Shown one piece after another: positions 57,037-64,000 of a stretch of 64,000 bases of DNA. The notes under the pieces were generated by a model, which worked only from the letters and a program-made list of their open reading frames with translations, had not been told where the DNA came from and did no database searches. Where the stretch lies: the NCBI GenBank assembly GCA_964500205.1, contig CAZCNS010000011.1, forward strand, positions 1 to 64,000, given 5' to 3'. The position numbers and the translations under genes are program-made. This stretch comes from UBA10329 sp964500205. Lineage in GTDB: Bacteria > Bacteroidota > Bacteroidia > UBA10329. Each line of letters begins with the position of its first letter. The first letter of the stretch is position 1.

Positions 57037-57518
57037 CAGTCAATCTCTCTCAGCATGTTGCTGTCGATGAACTCGCGGACGCAGCCCTCGCCACCTTTGC
57101 GGTCGAGCACCACATCCACTTCGGCCTTCACGGCATCTACCGCATCGGCAGGACAGGCCGAGACGCCCACCGCACGAATGCAGGCAAGGTCATTCACATC
57201 ATCTCCAATGTAGGCCACCTCATCCAAGGCCACACCCAGTTCCTTGCACCAGCCGCTGAGCACACCGAGCTTCTCCTCCGGGCCGGCATGCACCAGTTTC
57301 ACACCGAGCGTCTCGGCCCTGTCGCTGATAATGCGCACATGACTGCTGGAGCTAAGGAACGCCACATGCACCCCCTGCCTGATGGCACGTTTGATACCTA
57401 GTCCGTCCTTGCTGTTGAACTTCTTGAAGCTGTCGCCCGACTCGGTGTAGAACATACCGCCATCGGTCTGCACACCATCGACATCAAGAACGAGAAGCTT
57501 TATAGTTGATGGTTTCAT
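57036..57518 (-). CDS. KdsC-like HAD phosphatase
   Basis: 160 residues, the size of Kdo-8-phosphate phosphatase. HAD motifs: LLVLDVDGVQTDGGMFY near 10 (nucleophile and acid Asp), FLSSSSH near 54, and AYIGDDVNDLACIRAVG near 103. KdsC-type enzymes dephosphorylate eight- or nine-carbon sugar acids made from PEP. Its placement next to a DAHP synthase-type PEP aldolase and an RPE-like protein is what suggests a sugar-acid pathway here. Confidence 0.86.
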   Translation of the reverse strand: MKPSTIKLLVLDVDGVQTDGGMFYTESGDSFKKFNSKDGLGIKRAIRQGVHVAFLSSSSHVRIISDRAETLGVKLVHAGPEEKLGVLSGWCKELGVALDEVAYIGDDVNDLACIRAVGVSACPADAVDAVKAEVDVVLDRKGGEGCVREFIDSNMLREID

Positions 57519-57569
57519 CTGGTTGATATTGAGACCAAAAGGTTTGGAATACCTGTTGCTCCTTGCGAC

Positions 57570-58568
57570 CTATACAATCTTCCTACCCACAGCCGCAGCA
57601 ATCGGATGCAGCGTTTTCATCAGGGCACGGAACTGGTCGTGGTCAAGTTGCTGCGAGGCATCGGACTTGGCAGTGGCGGGGGTCGGATGCACCTCGATCA
57701 GCAGGCCGTCCACGCCCATGGCGGTGCAGGCGCGGGCAAGGTCGGGCACACCGTAGGCATAGCCCATGGCGTGTGACGGGTCGAGCACCACGGGCAGGTT
57801 GGTGTACTCCTTCAAGTAGGCCACACCGCAGAGGTCGAGGGTGAATCGGGTCTTGGTTTCGAAGGTGCGGATCCCACGTTCGCAGAGCATCACGTTCGGG
57901 TTGCCGCCTGAAAGGATGAACTCTGCCGCCTGAACGAACTCCTGCAATGTAGTGCCGAATCCTCGTTTCAGCAGCACGGGCTGTTTCGCCTTGCCGCATT
58001 TGCGCAAAATGCCTTGATCGTACATCGCCTTGGCACCGATCTGAATGATGTCGGCATGGTCGATGACCTCATCCACCTGAGTGGCATCGCGCACCTCTGT
58101 GATAATGCTGAGGCCGAACTCATCCCGCATCCTCCCCAGCAGTTTCAGACCTTCGAGGCCCATGCCCTGAAAACTGTAGGGCGATGTGCGCGGCTTGTAG
58201 CATCCCGCCCGAAGCGTACCGATGCCCAACTCGCGGAGCAGTTGTGAGGACTGGCGTATCTGCCCCTCGCTTTCCACAGAGCATGGCCCAGCGATGACCA
58301 CTGTGTTGCCGCTTTCGCCACCAACAACAGTGCTACCGAAACGCACGGAGCGAGTCTCATTCCGATACTTCCTCGAACTGAGCTGCATGTCGTCCGGGAA
58401 AACGAACGACCGCTCGGTGTGGGCTTCCAGTTCCTTCGGCAACGCCTTTTCCGAGGAGCTGTTCACCAACACATGGCGCGTTCCGTCATGGATGAGGAAT
58501 GCCAGCGCACTCTCGGCCAGTTTCGCGGCCTGTTGCTCATCAACATTCCCTTTAAGTTCAATTATCAT
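57570..58568 (-). CDS. aroF: 3-deoxy-7-phosphoheptulonate synthase (DAHP synthase, AroF type)
   Basis: 332 residues. A ~70-residue N-terminal ferredoxin-like regulatory domain precedes the barrel, as in type I-beta DAHP synthases. Motifs: VVIAGPCSVESEGQI near 89, RAGCYKPRTSPYSFQGMG near 120, ILLKRGFG-like (PVLLKRGFGTT near 198) and VVLDPSHAMG near 260. Condenses PEP with erythrose-4-P at the head of the shikimate pathway. A Kdo-8-P synthase would lack the N-terminal domain. It may be the housekeeping enzyme, or recruited to the surrounding sugar cluster. Confidence 0.9.
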   Translation of the reverse strand: MIIELKGNVDEQQAAKLAESALAFLIHDGTRHVLVNSSSEKALPKELEAHTERSFVFPDDMQLSSRKYRNETRSVRFGSTVVGGESGNTVVIAGPCSVESEGQIRQSSQLLRELGIGTLRAGCYKPRTSPYSFQGMGLEGLKLLGRMRDEFGLSIITEVRDATQVDEVIDHADIIQIGAKAMYDQGILRKCGKAKQPVLLKRGFGTTLQEFVQAAEFILSGGNPNVMLCERGIRTFETKTRFTLDLCGVAYLKEYTNLPVVLDPSHAMGYAYGVPDLARACTAMGVDGLLIEVHPTPATAKSDASQQLDHDQFRALMKTLHPIAAAVGRKIV

Positions 58569-58632
58569 TCGCTAAAATCTTTATCTATCAATCAATTGAA
58601 AATCGCAAATCGTCCATCGAGCATCCCTTTTC

Positions 58633-59640
58633 TCACGCTTCTCCTTTGATAAGGTCATTGAACGTGAGCGATCCCACAAGTTTTCCATGGGCATCCACCA
58701 CTGGCAGGTAGTTGATGGGAATGGGCTGTCTACGGATGAATCCCAGCAGCTCGCGCACGGTGAGCATCTCCAGCACGGCTATCGGGTTACGGTTGATGAG
58801 ATGCTCGGGATGCAGGGTGTTGAGGTCCTCAATTTGTTTCAGCATCCCGCGTCTGAGGTCAGCATTGCTAACCATGCCTGTTAACAGGCCGCTCTCATCT
58901 GTGATGAGGGTGAATCCGAGGCGGATCTTTTCCATGCTGAGCAGGATGCGCTCGGTGGTCAGCCTGTCGGACGGCAGGTGCGGGGTCTCCTCCATGGAGC
59001 GCATGAAGTCCCGCACCCGAAACTGCGATTCGGTAATCCCGTTTTTGAGCCGAAGCATGGCACTGCCTACCGTGGCCTCACCGAAGAGGTACGAACCGCT
59101 CACCGCACAATAGACACCGAGATTGCGGAGAATGAAGGACACTTCGGGGTTCACTCCACCATCCACATGAACCCTGCGATCGGGAAAAAGCCGCTTGAAG
59201 TCTCGTATTCTGCGGAAACTACCCTCGCGAAAAACGCCTCCGCTCTCGCCCGGCACCGTGGCCATGATGAGCGCAAAGTCGCACTGCTGCGCAAAAGGGA
59301 GAAACGCCCCCACATCCGTGCCCTCCGAGAAGGCCATTCCCAAGTGCGTGAAACCAGCTGTCGGTAGCACGGCATCCTTTTCGAGCACCTCGAACTGAAG
59401 GGTTAGAAAATCCACGGGATTCTCTCGCAGCAGGTCTCCGAAGCCGGATGGCCGGGCTGCAATGAGGTGCAGGTCTATCGGCAGGTCTGTGAGACCGCGC
59501 AACGAACGGATATCATCGAAGACCGATGGGTCGTCCTTGCAGTCGATGTGAAGCATGTCGGCCCCGTGCGCCTCCAGATCGCTCACCGTGGCGGCAAGGT
59601 CTTTTCGCTGGTCTGCGTAAACGGAGGCGGATATCTTCAT
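58633..59640 (-). CDS. RPE-like barrel fused to a pair of CBS domains
   Basis: 335 residues. Residues 1-~205 resemble ribulose-phosphate 3-epimerase: ADMLHIDCKDD near 28, LPIDLHLIAARP near 54, and RRVHVDGGVNPE near 154 conserve the metal-binding His, Asp, His and Asp, and SGSYLFG is the phosphate loop; the usual H-Y-E segment is Q-F-E. Residues ~225-335 form two CBS motifs (GFTLITDESGLLTGMVSNAD and NYLPVVDAHGKLVGSLTFND). CBS pairs sense adenylates; the same addition occurs on the Kdo-pathway isomerase KdsD, but there on a SIS domain. This fusion is unusual. Confidence 0.8.
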   Translation of the reverse strand: MKISASVYADQRKDLAATVSDLEAHGADMLHIDCKDDPSVFDDIRSLRGLTDLPIDLHLIAARPSGFGDLLRENPVDFLTLQFEVLEKDAVLPTAGFTHLGMAFSEGTDVGAFLPFAQQCDFALIMATVPGESGGVFREGSFRRIRDFKRLFPDRRVHVDGGVNPEVSFILRNLGVYCAVSGSYLFGEATVGSAMLRLKNGITESQFRVRDFMRSMEETPHLPSDRLTTERILLSMEKIRLGFTLITDESGLLTGMVSNADLRRGMLKQIEDLNTLHPEHLINRNPIAVLEMLTVRELLGFIRRQPIPINYLPVVDAHGKLVGSLTFNDLIKGEA

Positions 59641-59679
59641 GCGGGCGCGGCAAAGTTAGCCACCACATGCCGGCAGCGG

Positions 59680-60138
59680 TCACGAAGCTTCAGCAGCTTC
59701 CCGGATCAGGCTTGCTACCACCCTATCGGCTGGTAGCTTCAGTAGCCCGTCTGTCAGTTCCTTTGGGGAATACCACCTGAACACCTGCGCCTCACGCATC
59801 ACCTCATCGTCAGAGGGAGCACCGTCAGAGAATAAAAGCTTTGTGTCCTCATTTTTCAGTGCCACCCGATAGTAAAGTGAAAGAATCTGATCCTCTGGAT
59901 TGAATGCGGATGGTAGATAAAAATCAGTAGTGTAGAAATGGCCTGCAACCGACACATCGACACCCAGCTCCTCTGCAAACTCCCGTATCACGGCATCCTT
60001 CGCTCCCTCACCGAACTCAAGTCCACCACCAGGGAACTTGGCATAGACGGCATCACCAATGCGCTCATGCGAAACAAGCACTCGGCCATCCCGCTCAAGC
60101 AATCCGTAAACCCTGACATTGAACCTCTCATGATGCAT
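59680..60138 (-). CDS. NUDIX hydrolase
   Basis: 152 residues. The Nudix box G-x5-E-x7-R-E-x2-E-E-x-G is exact in the segment GLEFGEGAKDAVIREFAEEL plus G (near 38). Cleaves a nucleoside diphosphate linked to another group; the substrate is unknown. 39 bp upstream of the RPE-CBS gene, same strand, so possibly the first gene of that cluster. Confidence 0.9.
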   Translation of the reverse strand: MHHERFNVRVYGLLERDGRVLVSHERIGDAVYAKFPGGGLEFGEGAKDAVIREFAEELGVDVSVAGHFYTTDFYLPSAFNPEDQILSLYYRVALKNEDTKLLFSDGAPSDDEVMREAQVFRWYSPKELTDGLLKLPADRVVASLIREAAEAS

Positions 60139-60166
60139 GGTTCCAAAGGAACAACCACATCTCAGT

Positions 60167-60406
60167 TCAGTTCAAAAAAACGGGGATATCCTCTTTCAGT
60201 AGCTCAGAATGATAGCTACGGTGCGATGCACTGTAGGCATAAACCCGCTCCATCAATGCGGCAGGAGGCGAGTATCGCACAACATCGAGTTCCTCACTGA
60301 GCGACAGGGCGAGCTGGTCATCGTCAAGCAACTCCTCTGCCCCGACATCTGTCAGGGAGCGGGTCTGGAAAAGAAGGTCTTGGGGTAGAGTAATGGTCTT
60401 GGCCAT
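60167..60406 (-). CDS. Small hypothetical protein
   Basis: 79 residues (MAKTITLPQDLLFQTRSLTD...), soluble, with an acidic middle (EELLDDDQLALSLSEELD) and SYHSELLKEDIPVFLN at the end. Family not recognised. Lies 28 bp upstream of the NUDIX gene on the same strand. Confidence 0.6.
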   Translation of the reverse strand: MAKTITLPQDLLFQTRSLTDVGAEELLDDDQLALSLSEELDVVRYSPPAALMERVYAYSASHRSYHSELLKEDIPVFLN

Positions 60407-60484
60407 CGGCAGTTTTGGTTTTGTGAACGAGTATTCAACGAAACCTTGTCGGACATATTGCAGACGACCGAAAAAAAAATATCG

Positions 60485-61327
60485 TCACATCTGACCGATG
60501 CCCTCCAGAGCCAGGAAAATCTTCAATGTCTCCACCGCCTCCTTCACGTCATGTACACGAAGAATGTCGGCACCATTCCTCAGTAACAAGGCATGCAGAG
60601 CCGTGGTTCCATTGAGGGCCGTGGCCGGTGTGCTGCCGATGACCTTGTTCACCATGCTCTTCCTTGAAATCCCTGCAACTACGGGACATCCGAAGACCGC
60701 GAAGGCTTCGAGATTCCTCGCCAATTCATAGTTCTGAGCCAGCGTTTTGCCAAAACCGAATCCCGGATCGAGGATGACGTCCTTCAACCCCAGTTGCCTC
60801 AGCTCTGGTATTTTTTTACCGAAAGAACCAAGCATCTCCGCGAGGATGCTACCCTCGGCCAGATTCTGCTGCATGGTCTGCGGTGTGCCGCGCATGTGCA
60901 TGGCTATATATGGCACATTGGCCGCAGCGGCCACACGCGGCAATTCCCCATCGAGCGCACCGCTGGAAATATCGTTTATCATATCTGCCCCGCATGCCAG
61001 AGCCGCATTTGCCACATCCGATCGGAACGTATCAACCGATATAAACGCCTCGGGGAATGCCGCTCGGATGGCCACCAACGGTGGTATCAGGCGGTCACGC
61101 TCCTCCTCAGGACTGATGTCTGTGGCACCGGGGCGGCTGCTGTAAGCTCCGAGGTCGAGTATAGCGGCACCGTCCGCCAGCATTGCCCCAGCATGGTCAA
61201 CAGCGGCATCTGTGCTGCCGAGTTTCCCACCGTCATGAAAGCTGTCGGGCGTGAGGTTGATGACGCCCATGACCAAAGGCTTGCGGAACGTCAGCAGCCT
61301 ACCTCTGCAATTCAGCGTCCTTATCAT
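60485..61327 (-). CDS. folP: Dihydropteroate synthase
   Basis: 280 residues from ATG 61327. Barrel with LVMGVINLTPDSFHDGG near 20, LDLGAYSSRPGATDIS near 55, DMINDISSG near 115 and ILDPGFGFGKT near 185. The His-rich drug-site loop is replaced by GISRKSMVNKVIG near 220. Joins pABA and the pterin pyrophosphate in folate synthesis. It diverges from the DUF1599 gene; the earlier in-frame Met at 61387 lies in that gene's promoter region. Confidence 0.95.
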   Translation of the reverse strand: MIRTLNCRGRLLTFRKPLVMGVINLTPDSFHDGGKLGSTDAAVDHAGAMLADGAAILDLGAYSSRPGATDISPEEERDRLIPPLVAIRAAFPEAFISVDTFRSDVANAALACGADMINDISSGALDGELPRVAAAANVPYIAMHMRGTPQTMQQNLAEGSILAEMLGSFGKKIPELRQLGLKDVILDPGFGFGKTLAQNYELARNLEAFAVFGCPVVAGISRKSMVNKVIGSTPATALNGTTALHALLLRNGADILRVHDVKEAVETLKIFLALEGIGQM

Positions 61328-61339
61328 TCGGCCAGAGAG

Positions 61340-61347
61340 TAATTTTG
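61340..61347 (+). promoter_or_regulatory. Promoter -7 box TAATTTTG for DUF1599 gene
   Basis: TAATTTTG, 12 bp before ATG 61359 and within the 31-bp gap to the divergent folP start. The two genes share a very short control region. Confidence 0.6.
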
Positions 61348-61358
61348 CACCATTGAGA

Positions 61359-61937
61359 ATGGCCGAAATTACTTCCCCGCAAACCAAGCCTGAAACGGGC
61401 GCTCAGTTTGACCATGCCTCTTCGGAGTGCCGTGAGGTCTTTGTGCGCAAGATGCGGGACTACGGAGCATCTTGGCGGATACTGCGCCCTTCGAGCATCA
61501 CCGACCAGCTGTTCATCAAGGCCAACCGCATTCGCAGTCTGGAGGAAAAGGGCGAGAGCCGTGTGGGCGAGGGCATCAGGCCGGAGTATGTGGGTCTGGT
61601 GAACTACAGCATCATGGGCCTCATCCAGTTGGAGGTTGGCGCGGCCAATGAGCCAGACCTCGACACAGCGCGTGCGCAGCAACTTTACGACCGCCATCTG
61701 TCGGAAGCAAAATCGCTCATGGAGCGCAAGAACCACGACTATGGTGAGGCATGGCGGGACATGCGGCTGAAATCGCTCACCGACCTCATCCTTGTGAAGA
61801 TTCACCGCATCAGGCAAATCGAGGACAACGCAGGACGAACGGAGGTATCGGAAGGCATCGAAGCCAACCTGCACGATATGGTGAACTACGCCATCTTCGC
61901 GCTGATCAAGATGGACGAAAAGGAGCGAGCGGCCTGA
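61359..61937 (+). CDS. DUF1599 (nucleotide-modification-associated) protein
   Basis: 192 residues consisting of two copies of a ~90-residue unit: ECREVFVRKMRDYGASWRIL with TDQLFIKANRIRSLEEKG, and SLMERKNHDYGEAWRDMRLK with TDLILVKIHRIRQIED. The duplicated helical unit (K-x-x-D-Y-G-x-x-W-R) is the DUF1599/Nmad1 type, found near folP and tpiA in Bacteroidota, function unknown. It is followed by the DoxX-like gene. Confidence 0.86.
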   Translation: MAEITSPQTKPETGAQFDHASSECREVFVRKMRDYGASWRILRPSSITDQLFIKANRIRSLEEKGESRVGEGIRPEYVGLVNYSIMGLIQLEVGAANEPDLDTARAQQLYDRHLSEAKSLMERKNHDYGEAWRDMRLKSLTDLILVKIHRIRQIEDNAGRTEVSEGIEANLHDMVNYAIFALIKMDEKERAA

Positions 61938-62012
61938 GCCACCTCCCCGACCACTGTTTTTTTTAAGTCAAATCGGAAACCGCCTTTCAGGCATCAACAA
62001 AAACAACAGACA

Positions 62013-63311
62013 ATGGGCAACATACTGAGATTCATCACAGACCTGGCCCGCTACGCAGTGGGCATCCTCTTCATCTTCTCGGGCATCGTGAAGGCCAACG
62101 ATCCGCTGGGTTTCAGCTATAAGCTGGAAGAGTATTTCGAGGAATTCGCCAAGCTGGGGCAGTACGTGGGCTTTCTGGAGCCTTTCTTTCATCTGTGCTA
62201 TGAATATGCCCTTCCACAGGCCATCTTCATTGTTATTTTAGAAGTGGTGCTCGGAGTGGGCATCTTGGTGCGCTACCGTGTGAAACTGATGAGTTGGCTG
62301 TTGCTCCTGCTCATCGTGTTTTTCACCGCACTGACATTCGCTTCTGCCTATTTCGGAATCGTGAAGACCTGTGGATGCTTCGGTGACGCCATACCGCTCA
62401 CCGCGTGGGAGAGTTTCTACAAAGATCTCATCCTGCTGATACTCATTCTCATCATCTTCTTCCGCCAAAAGTCCATCAGCCTCAGCGAGACCAACATCAA
62501 CGACTTCGTACTGGCTGCGTTCGGCCTGCTGGTCATGCTCAAGATGAGCCACGGGCTGGACTGGTACTTCCCCTTCAATTTCACCCTCGGTGTATTCATC
62601 CTCTTCTTCGGCATCAGACTGGTAGAGCACATCAAAGCACCCCTTTACGTCACAGCCCTGTCGTTCCTTACGATGGGATTCTTCACCTTCTACACCTATA
62701 GCTACCTGCCTGTGCGCGATTTCCTCGCCTACGCGGAGGGCAAGAGCATCGCAGAGGGCATGAAGGGCGTTCCTGATAAGCTCAAGTACTACTATATCCT
62801 GAAGAACAAGTCCACTGGCGAGCTGGAGGAGTTCGAGAAATTCCCTGAGAATTATCAGGAGAAATACGAGTACGTTGAAGCACGGACCGTTGTCGTGGAG
62901 AAAGGCGTTGAACCTGCCATCCTCGATTTCTCCATCATCACTGCAGATGGCGAGGACCTTACGGATGATTTCCTGTCCTTTGAGAACTACACCTTCCTCT
63001 GGATCAGCTACGACCTTGATCAGTCACTTATTCAGGTGCAACCGAGGGCCAATGACCTCGCCAAGGCGCTGATGGAGGAAGGCCACCGCTTCGTGGGCCT
63101 CACTGCCAGCGTGCCCTCCAAGACGTTGGAATTCAAGCAAGCTCACAACACACCATACGAGTACCTATACTGCGACCAGACAGTGCTCAAGACCATCATG
63201 AGGTCTAACCCCGGCCTCATGCTGATCCGCGAGGGGGTGGTAATCGCCAAGTGGCACGCCAATGACCTACCGAGCATCGATCAGCTCCGTGCAGATTTCC
63301 TCAGACGTTGA
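62013..63311 (+). CDS. BT_3928-type membrane protein: DoxX-like plus thioredoxin-like domain
   Basis: 432 residues. ARYAVGILFIFSGIVKANDP opens a four-helix DoxX-like domain (~10-150) containing IVKTCGCFGDAIPL, a C-x-C-x-G loop. Helices follow to ~250; the remaining ~180 residues are soluble with a thioredoxin-like fold (FENYTFLWISYDL, TVLKTIMRSNPGLMLIREGV). Probably membrane-bound with an extracytoplasmic domain for redox or protein quality. tpiA usually follows in relatives; here ndpA follows. Confidence 0.85.
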   Translation: MGNILRFITDLARYAVGILFIFSGIVKANDPLGFSYKLEEYFEEFAKLGQYVGFLEPFFHLCYEYALPQAIFIVILEVVLGVGILVRYRVKLMSWLLLLLIVFFTALTFASAYFGIVKTCGCFGDAIPLTAWESFYKDLILLILILIIFFRQKSISLSETNINDFVLAAFGLLVMLKMSHGLDWYFPFNFTLGVFILFFGIRLVEHIKAPLYVTALSFLTMGFFTFYTYSYLPVRDFLAYAEGKSIAEGMKGVPDKLKYYYILKNKSTGELEEFEKFPENYQEKYEYVEARTVVVEKGVEPAILDFSIITADGEDLTDDFLSFENYTFLWISYDLDQSLIQVQPRANDLAKALMEEGHRFVGLTASVPSKTLEFKQAHNTPYEYLYCDQTVLKTIMRSNPGLMLIREGVVIAKWHANDLPSIDQLRADFLRR

Positions 63312-63338
63312 TCCGACAAAGTTTTTTCTGAAAAAAAG

Positions 63339-64000
63339 ATGATAGACCACTCACAGGTTCAGCTCACTTCCATCGCCATTCACAGGGTAGGCAATCGCCA
63401 TCACGGAGAGGCTTGTGTTTCTTCTACGCAGTTGGCGCAGCTCGACAGTGAACAGGAGGCTTTGCTGCTCAATTTCCTTCTGAAGCCTTTTGGCAAATGC
63501 ACCGAGGTTTATCGTTTCGTGGAAATGGCGAACAATGAGATGCCAGCTATTGCGAAAGACATCCTCGACAGTCCCGAGACGCTGCTCGAGCGCTCATCGG
63601 AGATACTGGACCATCTTTATGCACAATCAGACCATCCTCACATCAAGGCAGGCGAACTGATGGTGGTGCATTTCAAGACCATGGGTTTCGAGGATGCTGT
63701 GGTGGAGGCACTGGGCATCTTCAAGGCCGAGACCCTCAGTCCCTATTTCAAGTTCGAGGAAGGTGAGAGCGGCATGGACCTGACCGAGGATTTCGGGGTG
63801 AACGCCAATAAGCTCGACAAAGGCTGCCTCATCATGAACACTGACCACGACACGGGTTTCCGCGTTCTGACTGTCGATGCGAACAACTATGACGCGGCCT
63901 ACTGGAAGCTCAACTTCCTGGGGCTGGAGCAGGCCAACGACCACCATTTTCAGACAAGACGGCACGTAGAACTTGTGAAAGAGTTCTCGAAGGAGGTCTA
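63339..64000 (+). CDS. Nucleoid-associated protein (NdpA/YejK family), 3' end off window
   Basis: At least 220 residues from ATG 63339, running off the window. VQLTSIAIHRVGNRHHGEAC at the start, EVYRFVEMANNEMPAIAKDIL near 55 and the closing region LMNTDHDTG-like segment (CLIMNTDHDTGFRVLTVDAN near 166) fit the 37-kDa nucleoid-associated protein family. Binds double-stranded DNA. 27 bp after the BT_3928-type gene, probably the same transcript. Confidence 0.85.
   Translation, partial: MIDHSQVQLTSIAIHRVGNRHHGEACVSSTQLAQLDSEQEALLLNFLLKPFGKCTEVYRFVEMANNEMPAIAKDILDSPETLLERSSEILDHLYAQSDHPHIKAGELMVVHFKTMGFEDAVVEALGIFKAETLSPYFKFEEGESGMDLTEDFGVNANKLDKGCLIMNTDHDTGFRVLTVDANNYDAAYWKLNFLGLEQANDHHFQTRRHVELVKEFSKEV

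Overview
The window looks like a chromosomal segment of a free-living member of the Bacteroidota, probably Flavobacteriales-like. The evidence is the gene families seen here (a split transketolase, an L33–DUF4295 pair, DUF3127, DUF4293, DUF4920, DUF1573, DUF2281, a BT_3928-type protein and a TonB receptor with a carboxypeptidase-regulatory-like domain) together with the Bacteroidota-type -7 promoter box TAnnTTTG, which recurs in front of many genes. Coding DNA is moderately GC-rich. The few AT-rich stretches (about 41.4-42.3 kb and 44.4-46.0 kb) stand out as acquired.

Layout. 0-9 kb: a truncated secreted barrel protein, a DUF3127 protein, a GT4 glycosyltransferase, a RelE/YafQ-type toxin-antitoxin pair, a lipoprotein, a hydrolase and small membrane or enzyme genes, with two large 21-bp-based tandem arrays. 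9-16 kb: an HhH protein, an AGCS symporter, an aquaporin, and a dehydrogenase plus alpha-oxoamine synthase pair (possibly sphingoid or polyketide related). 16-21 kb: an ABC peptide-type transporter (binding protein and two permeases, no ATPases). 21-34 kb: a dienoyl-CoA reductase, two tRNAs, an M1 peptidase, an MBL hydrolase, an orphan transketolase N-half, a VWA protein, MsrB, a VapC/DUF2281 pair and acetyl-CoA synthetase. 34-41 kb: L33/DUF4295, a glycosyltransferase-methyltransferase fusion, a TonB receptor and an ABC-F ATPase.

41-50 kb is the accessory hot spot. A VbhA/Fic module lies between two near-identical 122-bp copies of the 3' end of the ABC-F gene. After ruvX comes a third 21-bp array, then a tyrosine recombinase followed by two AT-rich genes, each ending in a ~130-bp palindromic site. 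The two sites share arms and loop sequence and look like integron attC sites. Next is a class I terpene-synthase-like gene between ~50-bp direct repeats, then rpe, a dehydrogenase, and an antitoxin with an apparent toxin remnant, again between two copies of the 3' end of the neighbouring gene (a RecB/AddA-like helicase).

50-64 kb is mostly conserved: helicase-nuclease, acyl-CoA carboxylase beta subunit, YbaB, then a five-gene minus-strand cluster (GT2, hexapeptide transferase, KdsC-like phosphatase, DAHP synthase, RPE-like barrel fused to CBS domains) that could be a sugar-acid pathway, then NUDIX, folP, DUF1599, a DoxX/thioredoxin-like protein and a partial nucleoid-associated protein.

The strongest candidates for something undescribed are (1) the recombinase with attC-like cassettes, whose recombinase appears to lack the IntI-specific insertion, (2) two toxin-antitoxin modules each placed at the 3' end of a housekeeping gene with that gene end duplicated, and (3) three unrelated tandem arrays that all keep a strict 21-bp step. 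Base and motif statements are read directly from the sequence. Functions come from family recognition by eye, with no database search.
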